Below are positions 42,812 to 52,059 of a stretch of 56,413 nt of DNA, in pieces. The notes beneath the pieces are model-generated. The model was not told the origin of the DNA and made no database searches. It was given only the letters and a program-made list of their open reading frames with translations. Position 1 is the stretch's first letter. Every line of letters starts with the position of its first letter. The position numbers and the translations under genes are program-made. The stretch spans positions 1 to 56,413 of the forward strand of contig NZ_JAHTKP010000048.1 of NCBI RefSeq assembly GCF_019192735.1, given 5' to 3'. This stretch comes from Kitasatospora aureofaciens (GTDB lineage: Bacteria; Actinomycetota; Actinomycetes; Streptomycetales; Streptomycetaceae).

Positions 42812-43594
42812 GTGATCACCGCCCCCAGCTTCCCGCACGCGTTGCAGACGACGCCCGGGATCGCGGCCGCCACCACCGACCTGACGAAGACCTACGGCAG
42901 CGGCGAAACCGAGGTCACAGCCCTGGACCGGGTCAGCATCGGCTTCCGCGAAGGCGAATTCACCGCGATCATGGGCCCCTCCGGCTGCGGCAAGTCCACC
43001 CTCATGCACTGCGCCGCCGGGCTCGACACACCCAGCTCCGGCTCCGTCCGCATCGGCACCACCGAACTGAGCACGCTGAGTGACCGGCAGCTCACCCAGC
43101 TGCGCCGCGACCGGATCGGCTTCATCTTCCAGGCGTTCAACCTGCTGCCGACGCTGACCGCGCTGGAGAACATCACGCTGCCGCTGACCATCGCCGGACG
43201 CCGCCCCGACCGGCAGTGGCTGGACCGCGTGGTCTCCATGGTCGGCCTCTCCCAGCGCCTCGCCCACCGGCCCGCACAGCTGTCCGGCGGGCAGCAGCAG
43301 CGCGTCGCGGTCGCCCGCGCGCTGGCCTCCCGCCCCGCGATCATCTTCGCCGACGAGCCCACCGGCAACCTCGACTCCCGCGCCGGGACCGAGGTCCTCG
43401 GCTTCCTGCGGGACTCGGTACGCGAGCTGGGCCAGACCGTGGTCATGGTCACCCACGACCCCGTCGCCGCCGGATACGCCGACCGCGTCGTCTTCCTCTC
43501 CGACGGCCGCCTGGTCGACGAGATGGCACACCCCACCCCGGACCGGGTCCTCGACGTCATGAAGACCTTCGACGCCCGCTCACGCACCAGCTGA
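42812..43594 (+). CDS. ABC transporter ATP-binding protein (MacB/LolD type)
   Basis: 260 aa, start GTG with AGAGGAG upstream. Walker A GPSGCGKST (about 55-63), Q-loop FIFQAFNLLP, signature LSGGQQQRVAVARAL, Walker B IIFADEPTG, and H-loop VTHDP. The sequence type is that of ATPases paired with FtsX-fold permeases that export or sense peptides and lipids at the membrane. The permease follows after 60 bp. Confidence 0.92.
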   Translation: MITAPSFPHALQTTPGIAAATTDLTKTYGSGETEVTALDRVSIGFREGEFTAIMGPSGCGKSTLMHCAAGLDTPSSGSVRIGTTELSTLSDRQLTQLRRDRIGFIFQAFNLLPTLTALENITLPLTIAGRRPDRQWLDRVVSMVGLSQRLAHRPAQLSGGQQQRVAVARALASRPAIIFADEPTGNLDSRAGTEVLGFLRDSVRELGQTVVMVTHDPVAAGYADRVVFLSDGRLVDEMAHPTPDRVLDVMKTFDARSRTS

Positions 43595-43654
43595 CCCGCG
43601 CCTGTGCTGTACGTCCGCACATCCCCGTTCCTCCCACGTTCCCGAAAGCTGCCC

Positions 43655-46276
43655 ATGCTGAGCACAGCCCTGCGCAACGTCCTGGCGCACAAGGCCCGTC
43701 TGGCCATGACCGTCCTCGCGGTCTGCCTGGGTGTCGCGTTCGTCTCCGGGACCCTTGTCTTCGCGGACTCGACCGCCGAGGCCTACCGCGCCGCCGCGTC
43801 GAAGAACTTCGCCGGCATCGCGGTCACCGTGACCGCGAAGGAGTCCCCGCCGAGGGCCGCCGCGAGCCGACAGAACGACCAGCAGACCGACCAGCAGGAC
43901 GGCGTGCTCGACGACGCGCTCGCGCGGACGCTCGCGACCGTGCCGGGCGTCGCCGCCGTGCGGCCCTCCGTCGACGGTTCGGCCGTCCTGAACGCGGCAG
44001 ACGGCACTCCGCTGCGCGTCAGGTCGGGGGCGAACCTGGCCGGCGCCTACGTACCGGGCAAGGACGGCAAGGACAGCAAGGACGGCAACGACAGCCGCTA
44101 TCCCCTGATCGAGGGCCACGCCCCGACCACCAGCGACGAGATCGCCGTGGACAGCGGCACCGCCGCCGCCGGTCACGTCGGCATCGGCGACACGATCACA
44201 CTGGCCACCGACGGTCCGGCCATGACCAAGCGGCTGACCGGCATCGTCACCACCAAGGACACCCGGGTGACGGCCGGCGGCACCCTCGTCCTGTTCGACA
44301 GGGCGACCGCCCAGAAGCTGTTCGCATCCCCGGGCCAGTACACCGGAATCGATGTGTCCGCCGCGCCCGGCACCGACCAGTTCGAGCTCGCCCGCCGAGT
44401 CACCGCCGTGCTCCCCGCCGACCGGGCCGAGGCGACCACCGGCGCTGCCCAGGCCGCCCAGCAGGCCGTCTACGTCGGCACCCTGACCCGTGGCTACGCG
44501 AAGATGCCGATGGTCTTCGCCGGAGTCGCGCTGTTCATCGGCTCGTTCCTCATCGTCAACACCTTCACCATGCTCGTCACCCGGCGCACCCGCGAGATCG
44601 CGCTGCTGCGGGCGATCGGCGCCTCACGCCGTCAGGTGGTCCGCTCCGTCCTCGCCGAGGCCTCCCTGGTCGGCCTCGCCGCATCGGCAGCCGGTTTCCT
44701 CCTCGGCCTCGGCATCGCCTCGGTGCTGCCCGACGCCCTGAGCACCGACGGGAACGCGCTGCCCCACGGCCCCCTGGTGATCGGCCCGCGCCCCGTCATG
44801 GCGTCGCTCGCGGTGGGCGTGGGAGTCACCGTCCTCGCCGCCTGGCTGCCCTCCCGCAAGGCGGCCGGGATCGCGCCGATCGAGGCGCTGCGTACGGCAC
44901 AGCAGCCGCCCACCGGCCGATCCCGCATCCGTGCCGTCGTCGGCCTGGCCCTCCTCGCCCTCGGCACCGGCATGCTGATCTCGCTCACGGGGGCGAAGGA
45001 CGCCTCGGAGGAGAACCTGCGCAGCGCGATGCTCGGCTGCGGCGTCCTCGTCGTCGCCCTGATCGTGCTGGCGCCGCTGCTCGCCGTCCCGGTGATCCGG
45101 CTGGCGGGACGGCTGGCCGGACGACGGCCCGGCCGCCTCGGGATCGCCGGACACCTCGCACAGCAGAACGCGCTGCGCGACCCGAGGCGCACCGCGGCCA
45201 CCGCCGCCACCCTGCTGATCAGCACCGCACTGGTCACCGGGCTCGCCGTCATCGGCAACTCCACCGGGCAGGCCCTCGACCGCCAGGCCGCGGCCGGCCT
45301 CGGCGCCGACTACGTGATCAGCACCGGCAACACCACGACCGGCGTCGACCAGGCCGCCGTACAGCGGGTGGCCGGCACGCCCGGGGTGCGGACCGCGAGC
45401 GCCGTCACGGACTCCACCCTGTTCATCGGCGGCGGCGTCCGGACCGTCTCCGGCGTCGACCCCGACACCGTGAACGACGTCATGAGGCTCGACTTCGTCA
45501 GCGGCTCCGTGAAGGATCTCGGGCCGGGCCGGATCGCCGTCTCCAGCACCACCGCCCGGGAGAACGGCCTGAGGACGGGAAGCCAGGTCAACGCCCGCAT
45601 CGGCCGGAACCAGGACGTCACCACGTACACCGCGTACACCGTCGTGGGCGTCTACAAGGACAACCCGACCGCCCACGATGCGCTCGGCGCCCGCAACGAC
45701 GTACAGCGGAACAGCTTCAAGCCCGGTTCCGTCCAGCGGATACTCGTCCGCACCGATGGCGGCGCGAGCTCCACGAGCACCGAGGACCGGCTGCGGACCG
45801 CCGTCGGCAACAACCCGCTGCTGAAGGTGCAGGACCGACGGCAACTCGTCCACGAGGCCGCCGGCACCATGGGCAACCTGCTGACCCTGATGTACGGGAT
45901 GCTCGCCATCGGCGTCGTGATCGCCTCGCTCGGCATCGTGAACACCCTGGCCATGTCGGTCGCCGAACGCACCCGCGAGATCGGCGCGCTGCGCGCCATC
46001 GGGATGGACCGCGCCGGCATCCGCCGGATGATCCGGCTGGAAGCCGTGATCGTCGCCGCGTTCGGCACCCTGCTGGGCCTGGCGGGCGGACTCGTCAGCG
46101 CCTGGGCGGTCGGCGCACTGGCCAACGGCGCGATGGAGCAGTACTCCCTGGCACTGCCCTGGGGGACGCTGCTCCTTGTGTGCCTGGTGTCCCTCGCGAT
46201 CGGTGCGGTCGCCGCCGCCGTCCCGGCCCGCCGGGCAGCCGCCCTGAGCCCGCTGGAAGCCGTCGCGGAGGCGTGA
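43655..46276 (+). CDS. FtsX-like ABC permease with two core domains
   Basis: 873 aa. The first membrane helix is near the N-terminus (ARLAMTVLAVCLGVAFVSGT), then a large extracytoplasmic part, three helices with the FtsX motif (NTFTMLVTRRTREIALLRAI, GASRRQVV) at about 300-400, a second linker and extracytoplasmic region, and a second FtsX module near the C-terminus (ERTREIGALRAIGMDRAGIR). Actinomycete permeases of this size act in antimicrobial-peptide defence or lipoprotein and lipid handling. The start is ATG 43655; the preceding open stretch has no similarity. Confidence 0.9.
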   Translation: MLSTALRNVLAHKARLAMTVLAVCLGVAFVSGTLVFADSTAEAYRAAASKNFAGIAVTVTAKESPPRAAASRQNDQQTDQQDGVLDDALARTLATVPGVAAVRPSVDGSAVLNAADGTPLRVRSGANLAGAYVPGKDGKDSKDGNDSRYPLIEGHAPTTSDEIAVDSGTAAAGHVGIGDTITLATDGPAMTKRLTGIVTTKDTRVTAGGTLVLFDRATAQKLFASPGQYTGIDVSAAPGTDQFELARRVTAVLPADRAEATTGAAQAAQQAVYVGTLTRGYAKMPMVFAGVALFIGSFLIVNTFTMLVTRRTREIALLRAIGASRRQVVRSVLAEASLVGLAASAAGFLLGLGIASVLPDALSTDGNALPHGPLVIGPRPVMASLAVGVGVTVLAAWLPSRKAAGIAPIEALRTAQQPPTGRSRIRAVVGLALLALGTGMLISLTGAKDASEENLRSAMLGCGVLVVALIVLAPLLAVPVIRLAGRLAGRRPGRLGIAGHLAQQNALRDPRRTAATAATLLISTALVTGLAVIGNSTGQALDRQAAAGLGADYVISTGNTTTGVDQAAVQRVAGTPGVRTASAVTDSTLFIGGGVRTVSGVDPDTVNDVMRLDFVSGSVKDLGPGRIAVSSTTARENGLRTGSQVNARIGRNQDVTTYTAYTVVGVYKDNPTAHDALGARNDVQRNSFKPGSVQRILVRTDGGASSTSTEDRLRTAVGNNPLLKVQDRRQLVHEAAGTMGNLLTLMYGMLAIGVVIASLGIVNTLAMSVAERTREIGALRAIGMDRAGIRRMIRLEAVIVAAFGTLLGLAGGLVSAWAVGALANGAMEQYSLALPWGTLLLVCLVSLAIGAVAAAVPARRAAALSPLEAVAEA

Positions 46277-46484
46277 CGCACGGCCTGCGCAACCGGGAGC
46301 TGCTGGCCAGGTCCTGCTGAACCGGCTCCTGCAGGGCCGGGGCCGGCGTCCGCTGGGGCCGGGCAGGACGGGCCGGTGCGAGCCGCGGGGGCCGGGGAGC
46401 CGACGGCGGAGCCTCGGCCGCCGGGTGTTCCCCGGCCCCAGGCGGGTAGGTGCGCGAGTGAGCCACCGATCTCGGGAGGCCGCC
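46277..46484. other. Gap after the ABC transporter
   Basis: 208 bp. Very G-rich, with repeated GGCCGGGG/CCGGC stretches at 46340-46380 that could fold as a terminator of the transporter unit. No gene seen. Confidence 0.4.
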
Positions 46485-47645
46485 ATGGACCTCGCGTTTC
46501 TCACCCCGCTGCTCGACCGGCCCGGCCCCTGGGCCACCGTCTACCTCGACACCTCCCGCGCCACGGAGGACGCCGCCCAGCGTCGGGCGCTGATCGACCG
46601 CGCCGCCGTACACCGGCTCGCCGATCTCGGCACCGACGAGCGCACCTGCGCGGCCGTCCGTGACCAGCTGGCCCGCGAACCGGCCGCCGGCTCCCCGCCC
46701 GGGCGCGCGCTGTTCGCCACGGACGGTGAGGTCGCACTCGACGTCCCGCTCGCCGTCTCGCCGCCGGACGTCGCCGCCACGTGGGCGCCGCTGCCGCACA
46801 CCGCCCCGCTGCTCGGCATGCTGGACGACGCGGCGCCCCGGTGCCTGGTCGCCGCCATCGACCGGACGGGCGCCGAACTGGAGCGGCGCGACCTCGACGG
46901 CACCGCGCCCATCGGCACCGTCGAAGGACCGCAGTGGCAGGGGCGTGGCCACCACGCCCCGCCCACCGACCGCCACGAATGGCACTACCGGCACCGGGTC
47001 GAGGACACCTGGGAGCGCACCGCCGGGATCATCGCCGACCACCTCGCCCGGATCTGGCCCGACAGCGGCGCCCGCCTGCTTGTCCTCACCGGCGGCGTCC
47101 GCGAGCGCCGGGCGGTCCACGAGCGACTGCCGCAGCAGCTCCGGCCGGTCACCGTCGAGGTCGACGGCGGCGGCCGGGCCGACGGCATCGCCCGCGACGT
47201 GTTCGACCGGCGGATCGGCGAGGCCTGGGACGACCACCGGACGCGGCACCTGGACACCGTGCTGAACGCCTTCCGCGCCGGCCTGGGACGGCCCGGCGAA
47301 CACGCCACCGACGGCGCCGGCACCGAGACCGCGCCCGGCGCCGCCGCCCGGGGCGTGCCCGCCGTCGTCAGCGCGGCACGGCAGCACCAGCTCGCCGCGC
47401 TGCTCGTCCAGCCGAGCGGCGGCCACGACCCGGAGCGCCCGGTCTGGACGGGCCCGCGGCCCGAGCACATCGGCGTCCACCGGGCCGACATCCGCAGCAT
47501 GGGCGTCGGCCACCCGGAACAGGCCCCCGCCGCCGACGCCCTGCTGCGCGCCGCCGCGGCCGCCGGAGCGGAGGCCCTGCTTGTCCCGGACACCGTCCCC
47601 GGGCCGCCCGGCGGCCTCGGCGCGGTCCTGCGCTGGGCCGGCTGA
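46485..47645 (+). CDS. Vms1/baeRF-family (eRF1-like) protein
   Basis: 386 aa. It opens with ATVYLDTSRATEDA and continues with RALFATDGEVALDVPL, CLVAAIDRTGAELERRDLDG, YRHRVEDTWERTAGIIADHL and RLLVLTGGVRERRAVHERLP, ending in LLRAAAAAGAEALLVPDTVP. These match actinobacterial Rv2629-type proteins, now grouped with Vms1/ANKZF1 and bacterial archaeo-eukaryotic release factor domains, thought to act on ribosome-bound peptidyl-tRNA. No GGQ is present, as expected for bacterial members. A GGGAGG RBS fixes ATG 46485. Confidence 0.7.
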   Translation: MDLAFLTPLLDRPGPWATVYLDTSRATEDAAQRRALIDRAAVHRLADLGTDERTCAAVRDQLAREPAAGSPPGRALFATDGEVALDVPLAVSPPDVAATWAPLPHTAPLLGMLDDAAPRCLVAAIDRTGAELERRDLDGTAPIGTVEGPQWQGRGHHAPPTDRHEWHYRHRVEDTWERTAGIIADHLARIWPDSGARLLVLTGGVRERRAVHERLPQQLRPVTVEVDGGGRADGIARDVFDRRIGEAWDDHRTRHLDTVLNAFRAGLGRPGEHATDGAGTETAPGAAARGVPAVVSAARQHQLAALLVQPSGGHDPERPVWTGPRPEHIGVHRADIRSMGVGHPEQAPAADALLRAAAAAGAEALLVPDTVPGPPGGLGAVLRWAG

Positions 47646-47991
47646 GCGGGCCCGCCGGCGTCGGGGGAAGTCGGCCGCTTGCTGCCCACCACGGGGACGC
47701 TCGGGTAACGTCGGGCGCTGACCCGTCAGCTCCGCTCGCAGCACGCCGAACTCGACTACCGCACAGAAGAGTTGGAACAGGGCGCGGCAGACCCTGCGGC
47801 ATGGCCACAATGGGCAGCCGGTTCGGTTGGTGCCGCTCGTGGTGATCGCGGCGATTGCCTTGATCTCCGCCAGGACGGCGGCCGGGCCGTGCACGACCGT
47901 GCTCGCGGAACCGACATCGGGTGAGGTCCACGACTGGACGACGCTTCGCAACTGGTCCTGGACCACCTGCTCTACGCCCTTCTCGTGCATT
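47646..47991. other. 346-bp region without a supported gene
   Basis: Plausible peptides appear on both strands. A minus-strand ATG (47990) lies 1 nt past the VWA gene's stop and reads MHEKGVEQVVQDQLRSVV, staying open for about 110 residues, but with no stop before it runs antisense to the Vms1-like gene. A plus-strand piece reads QHAELDYRTEELEQGA. I suspect gene debris and make no call. Confidence 0.35.
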
Positions 47992-49050
47992 TCAGAGCAT
48001 GATGAGCAGACGCGTATTCGGCTTGAGCTTCCTGTTCACCGAACGACTCTGCACGTATACCTCCAACTTGGGATTACGCCCCGCCTTCACGGAGACGGTC
48101 CCCTGGACACCCGTGCCGAACAGGAGACTGCGTGCCGCGTCGCCCGTGTATGCGCGGTCGGTGTCCTTCTCGACCACGATGACTTCCTTGTCGGGCTGAA
48201 CCTGAACCCGGGTGCCCAGCTGGTAGTAACACGACCCGCGTTCGTACGTCACGCCCGGATGCGAATCGACGAAGGATCGAATCTCGACCTCCGTGTCGAC
48301 CTTCAGGAGTCGGTACTTGTCGGCCGGGATCGGTTCGAGGTTCGCCCGCACGTCGTCGACCGAGATGTCCTGGCCGACCGCGAACAGGTTCTTCGTGCCG
48401 CGCACGCCTTTCTCGCGGCCACGGAGGAAGCTGGTGGCGGCAGCGCGCACGGTACCGATCGCCTCCTCGACACCCTCCTGGGAATCCGCATCCCAGATGG
48501 CGATGTTTCCGGCGGGGAAGCCGTAGTTCTGGGCGGTTCGCTTCGCCAGGGAGTTCGGAACGAGGATCGCGGAAGTCCAGTGGCCCGGAAGCGCACCCAT
48601 CTTCGCCGCGATCCTGTCGAGCCAGGGGCCGAGAATGGCCATGTCGCCATCGTGCCGTATGTCACCGCCGGAGGCGTTCTCCTCGCCGTCCGTCACCACG
48701 ATCTGGAGGAAACTGTGCTCGCCGTACGCCTCCCAGATATGGCCCAGGTCGTCCAGGGACTTCAGAGAGGCCTCGATGAGGGCCGTAGCGCCATTGTTGA
48801 CCTTGTACAGACCCCGCATGGACGGCAGATGCTTCACGTCCATGTCCCAGACCAGGTTCTCCACCTTGTGGTCGAAGGAGTAGAGGCTGATCCGGGTCTC
48901 ATGACCGAGGCTGTCCGACTCGGCCTTCAAGCCCGCCACGAACTCGTCCACGACGCGGATGAGTTGACTCTGGTGCTGGCGCATGGAACCTGAACAGTCC
49001 ACTACCAGCGCGACGTGATTCACCTTGTGCTGGATCTTGTTTGTGGACAT
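47992..49050 (-). CDS. Stand-alone von Willebrand factor A domain protein
   Basis: 352 aa. The MIDAS motif is complete: VVDCSGSM (Asp18, Ser20, Ser22), a Thr in GATALIEASL and Asp in VTDGEEN. The VWA domain occupies about 1-230; the rest (VQVQPDKEVIVVEKDTDRAY, ARSLLFGTGVQGTVSVKAGR) is beta-rich and might be an assembly domain. No signal peptide, so cytoplasmic. The very good RBS AAAAGGAGCAGAAAT points to strong expression. VWA proteins of this kind often work with MoxR ATPases or in conflict and tellurium-resistance systems; no such partner is next to it. Confidence 0.8.
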   Translation of the reverse strand: MSTNKIQHKVNHVALVVDCSGSMRQHQSQLIRVVDEFVAGLKAESDSLGHETRISLYSFDHKVENLVWDMDVKHLPSMRGLYKVNNGATALIEASLKSLDDLGHIWEAYGEHSFLQIVVTDGEENASGGDIRHDGDMAILGPWLDRIAAKMGALPGHWTSAILVPNSLAKRTAQNYGFPAGNIAIWDADSQEGVEEAIGTVRAAATSFLRGREKGVRGTKNLFAVGQDISVDDVRANLEPIPADKYRLLKVDTEVEIRSFVDSHPGVTYERGSCYYQLGTRVQVQPDKEVIVVEKDTDRAYTGDAARSLLFGTGVQGTVSVKAGRNPKLEVYVQSRSVNRKLKPNTRLLIML

Positions 49051-49156
49051 ATTTCTGCTCCTTTTCCGACGCTCCCCGAGTGATGTCTCCACACTATGGG
49101 GAGGCACTGACAACGGAGCTTGACGGACGATCACCCGCCTGCCCCGCGGCAGACCT

Positions 49157-49246
49157 CGAACGACAGGATCCCCGAGATCGCCATCGGCCGGGCCTACGAC
49201 GTCCTCGTCCACCTCCACACCGTCCGGGAGGTGATCAAGCTGTAGT
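49157..49246 (+). pseudogene. Short C-terminal remnant
   Basis: Reads NDRIPEIAIGRAYDVLVHLH and TVREVIKL-stop with normal coding character but no start. Unidentified gene end. Confidence 0.3.
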
Positions 49247-49302
49247 GCCCCTGTGCCCCCGCTCAGGGGTACACCCACCCCGGTGGGCGGGCCTGGTGCG
49301 GA

Positions 49303-50217
49303 TCAGCCGAGGGCGCCGACAGCGGCCCGCGTCGCCTGGGCGATCAGGGCGTCGTCGGAGGTGGCGTCCGGCTTGCCGCGGTCGGACAGTACGACGATGA
49401 CCACCGGACTGCGGCCACCGGACGGCCAGGCGACGGCGACGTCGTTGCGGGTGCCGTAGCCCGCGTTGCCGGTCTTGTCGCCGACCTTCCAGCCGGCGGG
49501 GACGCCGGCGCGGATGTACGGGCCGCCGGTGGTGTTGCCGACCAGCCAGTCGGTCAGCAGCCGGCGCCGGGCGTCCGCCAGGACGTCACCGAGCACGAAG
49601 CGGCGCAGGTCGGCGGCGAGGACGCGGGGCGTGCTGGTGTCGCGGGGGTCGCCCGGGGTGGCCTCGTTGAGGGTCGGCTCGGTGCGGTTGACGTTGGTGG
49701 TCGGATCGCCGAGGTCGCGCAGGGCCTGTTGGACGGCCGCCGGGCCGCCGAGCTCGGCCGTGACGAGGTTGGCCGCGGTGTTGTCGCTGTACTCGATGGC
49801 GGCCGCGGCCAGATCGCGCACCCGCATGCCGGTGGCCACGTGCTGCGAGGTGATCGGCGCCCACTTCAGCAGGTCCTCCGCGTGGTAGGTGACCACCTTG
49901 TCCAGTTCCTCGTCGGAGGCGTGGTGCAGGAGGGTCCCGGCGGCGAGCGACTTGATCGTGGAGGCGAACGCGAACCGCTCGTCCGCGCGGTAGGTGACCT
50001 CCCGGCCGCTGCCGGTGTCCAGCGCGTACAGGCCGAGGCGGGCGCCGAAGTGCTGCTCAAGTTCCTTGAATGCGTCGGTATTTGACGTGGGCGCGACCGT
50101 GCCTGCTGCCGTCGGCGGCGCGCTGGTGCCGCTCGTGGCGCATCCGGTCAGCAGGGCGGCCGCGAGCAGGACCGCGGCCGGCAGCGCGGTACGGGAGTGC
50201 CGGAGCGCAGGCGTCAT
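49303..50217 (-). CDS. Class A beta-lactamase, lipoprotein
   Basis: 304 aa. Lipoprotein signal peptide with lipobox LLTGC (Cys26). Active-site motifs are all present: STIK with Ser86, SDN at 144-146, ExxxN (EPTLN, Glu180) and KTG at 248-250. Class A enzymes hydrolyse penicillins and early cephalosporins. In Streptomyces such genes are widespread, and secretion or membrane anchoring is usual. The start at ATG 50217 is supported by CGAGGAGATC upstream. No regulator of the BlaI type is adjacent. Confidence 0.9.
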   Translation of the reverse strand: MTPALRHSRTALPAAVLLAAALLTGCATSGTSAPPTAAGTVAPTSNTDAFKELEQHFGARLGLYALDTGSGREVTYRADERFAFASTIKSLAAGTLLHHASDEELDKVVTYHAEDLLKWAPITSQHVATGMRVRDLAAAAIEYSDNTAANLVTAELGGPAAVQQALRDLGDPTTNVNRTEPTLNEATPGDPRDTSTPRVLAADLRRFVLGDVLADARRRLLTDWLVGNTTGGPYIRAGVPAGWKVGDKTGNAGYGTRNDVAVAWPSGGRSPVVIVVLSDRGKPDATSDDALIAQATRAAVGALG

Positions 50218-50298
50218 CAGTGATCTCCTCGATGGTCGTACTCGATGGTCGTGCGTGGGGAAAGCGGATCGATCCGGCGGTCGCGTCGCGGTCGCGCC

Positions 50299-50400
50299 GC
50301 CGCCACCAGCATCACCCTCCCCGCCGCCGACGCCGCGATCGGCACCGTCGCCCGCCTCGCCGTCGACGGGCTGCGCATCGTCGCGAACGGGCGCCGCTGA
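50299..50400 (+). pseudogene. Short remnant between beta-lactamase and Asp-box genes
   Basis: Reads TSITLPAADAAIGTVARLAV then DGLRIVANGRR-stop. Looks like a gene end, family unknown. The rest of the 320-bp divergent gap (50218-50537) should hold the two promoters; none is certain. Confidence 0.25.
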
Positions 50401-50537
50401 ACCTGCCGTACGGTTCACGGCGTTGTCGCACGCTTCGGAAGTGACGGTTGTGGGAATCCGTCCGGGGGCAGGACGGAGCTTTGCTCTCGCAGGCCTGCTA
50501 CTTCCCCAAGTCCCGTCCGCCCTAAGGAGATCAGCTC

Positions 50538-51968
50538 GTGCACGCACCTCGCGCCACGCTCAGATCCCTGATAGCCGGCCTCTGTGCCGGGTTCACCGTG
50601 CTCGCCCTCACGGGGGGCCCGGCGCAGGCCGCACCGGCCGGCGCCACCCAAAGCGCCGCCAACTCCTCCAATCTGACGAACCATTCCGTAGAAGCCGCCC
50701 CGCCGACCGGCGCGCCGGCCGCCTCCTACACCATCAGCACGCCGACGAACATCTCGGCCTCGTGCGCAGGCCAGAACGCCGAGACCATCCAGGCCGTCGA
50801 CCCGGCGGTGAACGCCGTCTACGACGCGTGGATCGGCTGCAAGGGCATCGGATTCTCCGGCTCCCTGGACGGCGGCGCCACGTTCGGCGCGCCGGTCACC
50901 CTGCCGGGCAGCGTCGGACAGAACGGCGGCCGGTCCTGGGACCCGGCGATCACCGTGGCGCCGAACGGCACGGTCTACGTGGCCTTCATGGTCTCCCGCT
51001 CCGGCCAGAGCTACCCCGTCGTCGACGTCAGCACCGACCACGGCGCCACGTTCAAGACCGCCGGCTCGATCGTCCCGCCGGATGCGAACAACTGGGGCGA
51101 CCGCGACTTCATCACCGTCGGCCCGGACGGCACGCTGTACCTGACGTGGGACTACGGGCCGAGCGCGGCGGCGGTGACGTTCGTCTGCTCGCCGACCGGC
51201 AGCTGCGCGTTCGCCACCGGAGACGTCAACGCGGTGCTGCAGAAGTCCACCGACGGCGGCCGGACCTGGAGCCCGATGTCGCACATCAGCCCCGGCTACC
51301 CGAACAGCGGGGCGGACAGCGCGCCGATCGTGGTCGAGCCGGACGGCTCGCTCGACGTGATCTACCAGGGCTACGTCGTCACCAACGTCCCCACCGACAA
51401 CCTGACCGTCGCGTACACCTACGCGACCCGCTCCACCGACGGCGGCGCGACCTGGTCGCAGCCGGTGCGGATCGGCGCCGACGCCGGGACGATGAACAAC
51501 AGCGAGTGGTGGATCGACGGCAGCGAGGCGCTCGGTCCGGACGGGACGCTGTACGCGACCTGGGACACCCAGGGCCCCAACACCGACACCGGGTGGCTCT
51601 CCTACTCGCGGGACCACGGCGCGACCTGGTCGAGGCCGGTCCAGGTGCCCACGGACACGCTGAACGTGCCGCACATCATGCAGGTCGTCGCCGGGCCCCC
51701 GGGGATCGCGTACGTGGGCTGGCTGTCGAGCAGCGACCCGCGCGGCTACGCGCAGTACCTCCGGACGTTCTCGACGACGCAAGGGTGGCTGTCGGCTCCC
51801 GTCCAGGTCTCGCAGAACTTCGGGACGAGCACGGTGTGGCCCGGCGACACGTTCGGGTTCTCCGCACTGTCGCCGACCCGGCTGGTGCTGGCCTGGGGCA
51901 GCGCGGTCGCGCCCACGGCCTCGAATGACAGCATCTGGGCCGCGACCGTGGGGGTGACCCTGCCGTAA
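50538..51968 (+). CDS. Secreted Asp-box (BNR, sialidase-like) beta-propeller protein
   Basis: 476 aa with a Sec signal peptide ending AQA-AP near residue 32. At least five Asp-box repeats (S-x-D-x-G-x-T-F/W): SLDGGATF, STDHGATF, STDGGRTW, STDGGATW, SRDHGATW, spaced 50-80 residues apart, as in six-bladed propellers of sialidases and related glycosidases. The sialidase FRIP and catalytic Tyr/Glu pair are not recognisable, so the enzyme activity is unproven. The start is GTG with AAGGAGATC. Confidence 0.85.
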   Translation: MHAPRATLRSLIAGLCAGFTVLALTGGPAQAAPAGATQSAANSSNLTNHSVEAAPPTGAPAASYTISTPTNISASCAGQNAETIQAVDPAVNAVYDAWIGCKGIGFSGSLDGGATFGAPVTLPGSVGQNGGRSWDPAITVAPNGTVYVAFMVSRSGQSYPVVDVSTDHGATFKTAGSIVPPDANNWGDRDFITVGPDGTLYLTWDYGPSAAAVTFVCSPTGSCAFATGDVNAVLQKSTDGGRTWSPMSHISPGYPNSGADSAPIVVEPDGSLDVIYQGYVVTNVPTDNLTVAYTYATRSTDGGATWSQPVRIGADAGTMNNSEWWIDGSEALGPDGTLYATWDTQGPNTDTGWLSYSRDHGATWSRPVQVPTDTLNVPHIMQVVAGPPGIAYVGWLSSSDPRGYAQYLRTFSTTQGWLSAPVQVSQNFGTSTVWPGDTFGFSALSPTRLVLAWGSAVAPTASNDSIWAATVGVTLP

Positions 51969-51981
51969 GGCTCGGGGTCCG

Positions 51982-52024
51982 GGCGCCGGTGTCGATCACC
52001 TCCTCGGTGATCGACGCCGGCGCC
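51982..52024 (+). terminator. Long hairpin after the Asp-box gene
   Basis: A 19-bp stem (51982-52000 with 52006-52024, one G-T pair) and a 5-nt loop TCCTC begin 14 bp after the stop. A strong transcription terminator. Confidence 0.85.
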
Positions 52025-52059
52025 AGGGGTGGCGAACTGCTGGCGGTTGAGTGTCACTG

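Noticed and set aside
43216..46320. 1034-aa plus-strand frame overlapping the ATPase and permease
   Set aside because: Arg/Pro/Gly-rich shifted frame of two well-recognised transporter genes.
47674..47990. Minus-strand frame MHEKGVEQ... after the VWA gene
   Set aside because: Attractive start 1 nt after the stop, but no natural end before it runs antisense to the Vms1-like gene.
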